A stretch of 64,000 nt of DNA from Salvelinus alpinus (taxonomy: Eukaryota > Chordata > Actinopteri > Salmoniformes > Salmonidae), in assembly GCF_045679555.1 (NCBI RefSeq), contig NC_092090.1, positions 33,224,093 through 33,288,092 of the forward strand, in the 5' to 3' direction. Each line of letters opens with the position of its first letter. Position 1 is the stretch's first letter. Below are positions 57,821 through 64,000 of the stretch, piece after piece. The notes below the pieces were generated by a model, which was not told where the DNA came from, did no database searches, and worked only from the letters and a program-made list of their open reading frames with translations. A program made the position numbers and the translations under genes.

Positions 57821-59180
57821 GGCTCCACTGTTGACCATGAAGGAGATCAGAGTTGTTCAGAAGACTGTGATTATATCAGAACTTACTGTCTGTGTTTAAA
57901 TGTGTATTTAAAATAGGTACAAACATTAACACAAAGTACTAATTGTGCCTGATGTTCTCTTTTGCATCACTTGTAGCTTTGCAGTTGTTTGTCGGTGTAT
58001 CCTTGCAGGAAAAGACAACACAATTTCAAAAGCTCACACAGATGTCAAGTGTACACAGCAAGGCTCGTAGTAACAATGATGAGGGAGAGTACTTTATCAG
58101 TAGGCCCCTGAGGAACCCGGCCTAGGCTAGACTATGTGTTAAGGATAAGGTGATGAAACGAACAAGCTGCAATGTGCTGCAAGAAACCATGAGGCCTAGC
58201 CCTCGATCCGGGGGCGAGGGACTGTTAATGTAACTCTGTCAGCACAGCAGGAACACCAGTCTTGGCGAGGATGCATACACTAGACTAGTAGAGCGTAATG
58301 TACCCTGACAGGGACATTCATATTTTAACTTGACAGAGGTGCACCCACCACGTCACTCTGTTACCGAATGCTTTAAAAATGCCTTCTTAATCCTCAAACA
58401 TGAAGGTTGTGTTTTCATTGACAAATGGCTTCGAAATCGTGTTGAGTCATTCTGGTAGTGTAATAGGATTGGTTAACCATTTCCTGTTGCTATGCACACT
58501 CACTTGTAATGAAATAGCTACATTATAGAAGAGTGTGAATTGAATCTTCCCACCTGTCATAACAGCCTCTGGGTTGATATCTTAGGTAAGCTACTCTATT
58601 CTCCTGAGATCAATGGTTCCGTCCCCCTACTGTTTAATTTAGGGAATTGGACAACCTGCTTTCAACAGAGGTAGATGTTGAAGTACCAAGAACCACAGTG
58701 CGTCATTTTTGTACATGTGGCAGCGGAAACAGCGCACCTCCTTGGAATTTCATTGTGGCCCTCTCCTCTGTTCTCCTCAGTTCTCAACACTAGGTGGTGA
58801 TGAGTTTACAGAATGTTACGTCCTACTGTGGAGCCAAATGGACATCTTCATATTGCACCTATTGTGTCTCCCTCTAGACTAACATCAAGAAGCTCAATTT
58901 AGTTCAGAATTTGATATCTCACAATACTAGCCTAAATGCTGTCACTTGTATATTGCTAAACAACGAGGAGGTATTGCTCCAATCAACCTAGGCTTTTGAG
59001 ACATTTTGGTGGAAAGCTGAGCAAGGAGTAAAATCATTGATGTGTAATAATGTGATTGTGTTTTTGTATGTAATTGACTCTACATACAGTAATGAGAGAA
59101 AATTGATAGGGGTACTCACAGTACTTGGAGGGGAAACATTCAATGTGCCAGTGGATGATTGGGCACATGAGAAGTGGCTT
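57821..59180. other. Intergenic, nothing recognised
   Basis: No exon, RNA gene or clear repeat was identified. Short ORFs lack domain features. Confidence 0.45.
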
Positions 59181-59254
59181 CAGTTCATGTCAGGAGAAAG
59201 TTGACAATGGTAGTGGAGTGGAGTAGTCATCAACTCTTAATAAGGGAACATGAG

Positions 59255-60215
59255 GGGACTGTAAATACAAATAGCAGATACATTCCATTACAGCTGCGCC
59301 ATCATAGGTTTGGACAACGAGTTTCTCTATGAAGTTAAACTCAGACATCTTAAAATTCATAAAGTCAAACACAGACTGCGCCCACTTGACACATCAAAGT
59401 GGCCCAATAAACGTTCCTGAATAAAGCCCTGATCATCAACATACCTGACAATAACAACTGCAAGCAGACTGGTGGGACCATAGGTCCCAGAGCGGTGGGA
59501 CAATTTTTAATAGTTGATCAGATGGAAAAATCGTCTCGTTTTCATCCGATACAGCATGTCAGATTTCTAATGTTTAGGTGTAGCCTAGGCTGCTGCAACA
59601 TTTATGTCATGAGTTTTTGCTTGTGTATGTCCGGAGTGATCGTGTTTTCTTTGCTAAATAAGTAACGGAGGAAAGTGGAAAGCCTACCTGAGCACACGCA
59701 AAATAAATGCGCCGCGTCAACCTCTCTCGTTAATATAACTTTAATGGATGAGGCGATGGAAGCTATCAAATCATTCGGAATTGTTTTCAACATCCCAGTA
59801 AAGCATCATAATGTGCAATTACCTCTGCAAGCTCCTTGTAGTTGCCCTTGTTAACGGAGCTTTCCCTCTCGTCGTGTCCTCCTAAAAGCAAATTACTGCA
59901 TGCCCCCTTTGTTTTTTCATTTAGCTGAATGATTGATGTTCTTAAGGTCACTGCACCCCCTTCGACCAAGGCTCAGACGTTCCAAAAAGCAGGTCAGGCC
60001 AGCAATACAGGCGGCCTGGTGAAAGGCTCCCTGTTAACCAGCAATACTTTTGATTGAAGCTAGTATTGAACGCACTCATCTTTTAATCTGTCTTCATGAA
60101 ACTGATCTCAGGCAGAGGTCGACCCTCACTTTTAATTCGCACCTTTTCCGTGTACCCCAGAGAATGAAAGGGGTTCTTCAACAAAAAGTCCAACATTTTC
60201 AGCAGCGTTGGCCAT
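59255..60215 (-). pseudogene. hAT (ZMYM1/DUF4371-like) transposase pseudogene
   Basis: Pieces in order on minus: MANAAENVGLFVEEPLSF (60215), EKTKGACSNLLLGGHDERES (about 59910), GNYKELAEVIAHYDALLGC, NDLIASIASSIKVI (about 59770), then EKLVVQTYDGAAVM (about 59300). The same family supplies the split transposase at 24.4 and 33.7 kb. Frame breaks and deletions make it inactive. No terminal repeats or duplication were found. Confidence 0.75.
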
Positions 60216-60362
60216 TCTAAAATTCTGCCGGAGAAAACTGCACACTTGTGCAGGTAGATAGCTAGCTACTGAAGTTAGCAAAGCAAATTTAAATAAATTG
60301 CACCTATTGAACACGGAAGTGGTCATAATTACCATGTATGTCTATGGAAGGGGGTGAGGCCT

Positions 60363-60511
60363 ACGAGCATCCTAGGTTTTGTATTGAAGTCAACGTAGCC
60401 AGAGGAGGACGGAAGCTAGGTTAGTTGACAATGGTAGTTGTCAATACTTGTGTTGGAGCTTCCGTCCTCCTCTGGCTACATTGACTTCAATACAAAACCT
60501 AGGATGCTCGT
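60363..60511. repeat. Long hairpin: 55-bp inverted repeat
   Basis: Arms 60363-60417 and 60457-60511 match at 54 of 55 positions (one c/t difference), with a 39-base loop. The loop itself contains ttgacaa / ttgtcaa. No flanking duplication was found. Confidence 0.92.
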
Positions 60512-61390
60512 ATTATTAAGCATAATCATTATGGCTCTAGATTGCATGTAAAAGCTGTTTCAGGTGTTTAAAAAATCCCAAATGCTCCAACTTGGGGGGG
60601 CATAGCCCTACTCTGGACCACGCCCCAGCCATCCTCACATACATTGTGAGTTTTTTGGGGGTTCATGACGTCCCTGGGCAGAACTGTTTTGTCTGTGATG
60701 TTCCATGGTTCTGGAACGTCATGATGCAGCAGTGGCCAGAGGCTCGTTACTGCCTGTCAGAGTCTCATCGCTCACTAACTTCACAGTGACAAATGACATG
60801 ACAAAGAGCTCCCACTGTTAAATGGATGAAAGATAGCTCAATCTGTCTGTCCCTCCAATGTAATGCAGAAAAGATACAAACACTCTCAGTTTCTTGGATT
60901 TCCAGAAGGAAGGGCTAGTAATTACGCAACAATCGATCTCTCTCTCTTCTTCTTCTCACTCTCTCTGTCCCTTCTTCTGTGCAACACATGCACACACATG
61001 AAAACAGTTTCTCGTGACTGGCAGAAGCTAAAATCTTTCATGGAACTGTGTATGTGTGTCATTATGCAATTTAGGTTTTACAAGGAGTTTGAAACATTTT
61101 CACTTTCAGTTTTTTATGGGGGCTAGATAACATATTCCATTATATGTATAGGCGATGCTATGTCAAGGCTATGCTATGCTATGTCAAGGCTATGCGATGC
61201 TATGTCAAGGCTATGCGATGCTATGTCAAGGCTATGCTATGCTATATCAAGCTGGCACCTCTTCAATACTTCAACTCAAGCGATCAGGGTTGGGGAAAGT
61301 ACCGTAAGGTACCGTTTATCATCAAAGATAATTTTTAAATTCTTGAAATGGAATATCAATTCCTTTACTTATTTGAAATGAAATGTATAT
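60512..61390. other. Intergenic stretch with a short tandem repeat
   Basis: No gene seen. The reading frames at 60592 and 60863 show no recognisable domain. Confidence 0.45.
61150..61252. repeat. Short tandem repeat, about 21-bp period
   Basis: The unit gctatgtcaaggctatgcgat repeats about five times with 5-bp variations in length (extra gctat). Confidence 0.85.
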
Positions 61391-61759
61391 CAAATCAAAT
61401 CAAACTTTATTTTTCACTTGCAACAAGTGTAGACCTTACCGTGAAATGCTTACTTACAAGCCATTAACCAACAGTGCAGTTCAAGAAGAATTAAGAAAAT
61501 ATTTACCAAATGAACTAAAGTGAAATATAATCAAAAGTAACACAATAACATAACAATAACGAGGCTATATACAGGGGGTACTGGTATTGAGTAAGTGTGC
61601 GGGGGTACAGGTTAGAGGTAATTTGTACATGTAGGTAGAGGTGAAGTGACTATGCATAGATGATAACAGCGAGTAGCAGCAGTGTACAAAACAAATGGAT
61701 GGGGGGGGGGGGGGTCAATGTAATAGTCCGGTGGCCATTTGATGAATTGTTCAGCAGTC

Positions 61760-62810
61760 TTATGGCTTGGGGGTAGAAGCTGTTAAGGAGCCTTTTGGTC
61801 CTAGACTTGGCGCTCCGGTACCACTTGCCATGCGGTAGAAGAGAAAACAGTCAATGACTTGGGTGACTGGAGTCTCTGACTTTTTTATGGGCTTTCCTCT
61901 GACACTGCCCATTATATAGGTCCTGGATTGCAGGAAGCTTGCCCCAGTGATGTACTGGGCCGTACGCACTACCCTCTGTAGCGCCTTACGGTCAGATGCC
62001 GAGCAGTTGCCATACCAGGTGGTGATGCAACCAGTCAGGATGCTCTCGATGGTGCAGCTGTAGAACTTTTTGAGGATCTGAGGACCCATGCCAAATCTTT
62101 TCAGTCTCCTGAGGGGGAAAAGGTTATGTCGTGCCCTCTTCACGACTGTCTTGGTGTGTTTGGACCATGATAGATCGTTGGTGATGTGGACACCAAGGAA
62201 CTTGAAACTCTCGACTACAGCCCAGTTGATGTTAATGGGGGCCTGTTCGGCCCACTTGTTCCTGTAGTCCACAATCAGCTCCTTTGTCTTGCTCACATTG
62301 AGGGAGAGGTTGTTGTCCTGGCACCACACTGCCAGTTCTCTGACCTCCTCCCTATAGGCTGTCTCATCGTTGTCGGTGATCAGGCCTACTACTGCTGTGT
62401 CGTCAGCAAACTTAATGATGGTGTTGGAGTCGTGTTTTGCCACGTACAGGAGGGGACTAAGTACACACCCCTGAGGGGCCTCAGTGTTGAGGATCAGCGT
62501 GGCAGACGTGTTGTTGCCTACCCTTACCACATGGGGGGCGGCCCGTCAGGAAGTCCAGGATCCAGTTGCAGAGGGAGGTGTTTAGTCCCAGGGTCCTTAG
62601 CTGATTGATGAGCTTCGTGGGCACTATGGTGTTGAATGCTGAGCTGTAGTCAATGAACAGCATTCTCACATATGTAGGTGTTTGTTTCGTCCAGGTGGGA
62701 AAGGGCAGTGTGGAGTGCGATTGAGATTGCGTTATCTGTGGATCTGTTGGGCGGTATGCAAATTGGAGTGGATCTAGGGTATCAGGGAGGATGCTGTTGA
62801 TGTGAGCCAT
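61760..62810 (-). pseudogene. LINE reverse transcriptase, two overlapping open pieces
   Basis: The piece 62481-62810 holds [19 protein letters not shown], with the first catalytic Asp. The 256-codon piece 61760-62530 holds PQGCVLSPLLY, the catalytic KFADDTAVV box, then NLSLNVSKTKELIVDYR and the thumb and C-terminal regions. A frameshift near 62525 divides them. The FADD catalytic residues are intact, so this copy is less decayed than the other LINEs here. Confidence 0.85.
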
Positions 62811-62819
62811 GACCAGCCT

Positions 62820-63929
62820 TTAAAAGCACTTCATGGCTGCCGACGTGAGTGCTACGGGGCGGTAAACATTTTGGCAGGTTACCTTCGCTTCCTTGGGCAC
62901 AGGGACTATGGTGGTCTGCTTGAAACATGTAGGTATTACAGACTCAGTCAGGGAGAGGTTGAAAATGTCAGTGAAGACACTTGCCAGTTGGTCCGCGCAT
63001 GCTTTGAGTATACGTCTTGGTAATCCATCTGACCCCGTGGCTTTGTGAATGTTGACCTGTTTAAAGGTCTTGCTCACGTCGGCTACCGAGAGCGTTATCA
63101 CACAGTCATCCAGAACAGCTGGTGCTCTTGTGCATGCTTCAGTGTTGCTTGCCTCGAAGCGAGCATAAAAGGCATTTAGTTTGTCTGGTAGGCTCGCGTC
63201 ACTGGGCAGCTCGCGTCTGGGTTTCCCTTTGTAGTCCATAATAGTTTTCAAGCCCTGCCACATCTGACGAGCGTCAGAGCCGGTGTAGTAGGATTCCATC
63301 TTAATCCTGTATTGACGCTTTCCTTGTTTGATGGTTTGTCTGATGGCAGAGCGGGATTTCTTATAGGCGTCCGGATTAGTGTCCCGCTCCTTGAAAGCGG
63401 CAGCTCTAGCCTTTAGCTCGATGTGGATGTTGCCTGTAATCCATGGCTTCTGGTTGGGGTATGTACGTACGGGCACTGTGGGGACGACGTCATCGATGCA
63501 CTTATTGATCCGTGGCATCTGACCACTTCCGTATTGAGCGAGTCACTGGTACTTCCTACTTTAGTTTTTGCTTGTAAGCAGGAATCAGGACGATAGAATT
63601 ATGGTCGGATTTGCCAAATGGAGGGCGGGGGAGAGCTTTGTATGCATCTCTGTGTATGGAGTAAAGGTGGTCTAGAGGTTTTTTTTGTCTGGTTGCACAT
63701 GTGACATGCTGGTAAAGATTTGGTCAAACGGATTTAGTTTGCCTGCATTAAAGTCCCCGGCCACTAGGAGTGCCGCTTCTGGCTGAGCATTTTCTTGTTT
63801 GCTTATGGCCTTATATAGTTGGTTGAGTGTACTCTTAGTGCCAGCATCGGTCTGTGCTGGTAAATAGATGGCTATGAATAATATAGATGAGAACTCTCTT
63901 GGTAGATAGTGTGGTCTACAACTTATCAT
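62820..63929 (-). pseudogene. LINE endonuclease C-terminal and linker region
   Basis: The 232-codon open piece 62820-63518 joins the endonuclease to the RT and includes KATGSDGLPRRILKACADQL, the start of the RT fingers. The piece 63672-63929 is the endonuclease, with LLVAGDFNAGKL. Frame breaks lie near 63520-63670 and 62815. Confidence 0.8.
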
Positions 63930-64000
63930 ATGGTACTCTACGTCAGACGAGCAATACCTCGAGACTTCTTTAATATTAGATATCGCTCACCAGCTGTTAT

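Larger units (their letters stand above)
61391..64000 (-). mobile_element. LINE (L2/Rex-like), runs off the window edge
   Basis: On minus the 3' end lies near 61391 with a caaatcaaatcaaactttat-type terminus on plus. RT and endonuclease pieces read toward the left; the 5' end is outside the window. A G-run at 61700-61712 lies in the 3' UTR. Confidence 0.85.

Noticed and set aside
62186-62608. 140-codon plus-strand ORF
   Set aside because: It is antisense to the LINE reverse transcriptase and has no domain.

Overview
This window is nuclear DNA of a teleost fish, almost certainly a salmonid (salmon, trout or charr). It holds spliced vertebrate genes with GT/AG introns. It also carries the repeats typical of salmonids: tRNA-derived SINEs including an HpaI-type copy, several Tc1-like transposons with TA duplications, L2/Rex-like LINEs, hAT elements and MITEs with 8-bp duplications, solo-LTR-like units with 5-bp duplications, and long CA and GA microsatellites. 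Nothing in it is prokaryotic.

Three host genes can be assembled exon by exon. (1) An SLC22-family transporter of the SLC22A17/23/31 group on + (eight exons, 927..11424; the N-terminal exon or exons lie before the window). (2) A complete membrane dipeptidase, dpep1-like, on - (ten exons, 20609 down to 14084, 424 codons plus stop). (3) A complete cytosolic sulfotransferase, sult5a1-like, on + (seven exons, 36971..45537, 316 codons plus stop). From general knowledge, SLC22A31 and DPEP1 lie near each other on human 16q24.3, and Slc22a31, Sult5a1 and Dpep1 on the matching mouse segment, so the order supports these names. Gene-level calls are strong; exact paralogue symbols are less certain. The genes look like independent metabolic and transport genes, not one pathway.

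Between dpep1 and sult5a1 lies the most unusual structure. An hAT transposon with a ZMYM1/DUF4371-like transposase (23909..34258, 8-bp target duplication GAAATGAC) is split by an endogenous retrovirus-like provirus (24781..33427, 4-bp duplication TCAC). The two LTRs are identical at every readable base, yet gag, protease and most of pol are missing and env is broken. Leader, primer site and polypurine tracts are kept and even duplicated. This fits a recently active, non-autonomous retroelement mobilised by proteins from elsewhere. A 100-N assembly gap lies in the 5' LTR at a point where the 3' LTR has only 4 bases.

The rest is repeat-rich. Tc1 copies lie at 3.2-5.0, 15.1-16.6, 47.1-48.2 and 54.6-57.2 kb; the last is a nest holding another Tc1, an hAT MITE and a solo LTR. 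LINEs occupy sult5a1 introns 5 and 6 and the right edge (61.4-64.0 kb). From 45.5 kb to the end I see no confident host gene, only one doubtful exon-like ORF near 49.0-49.2 kb.
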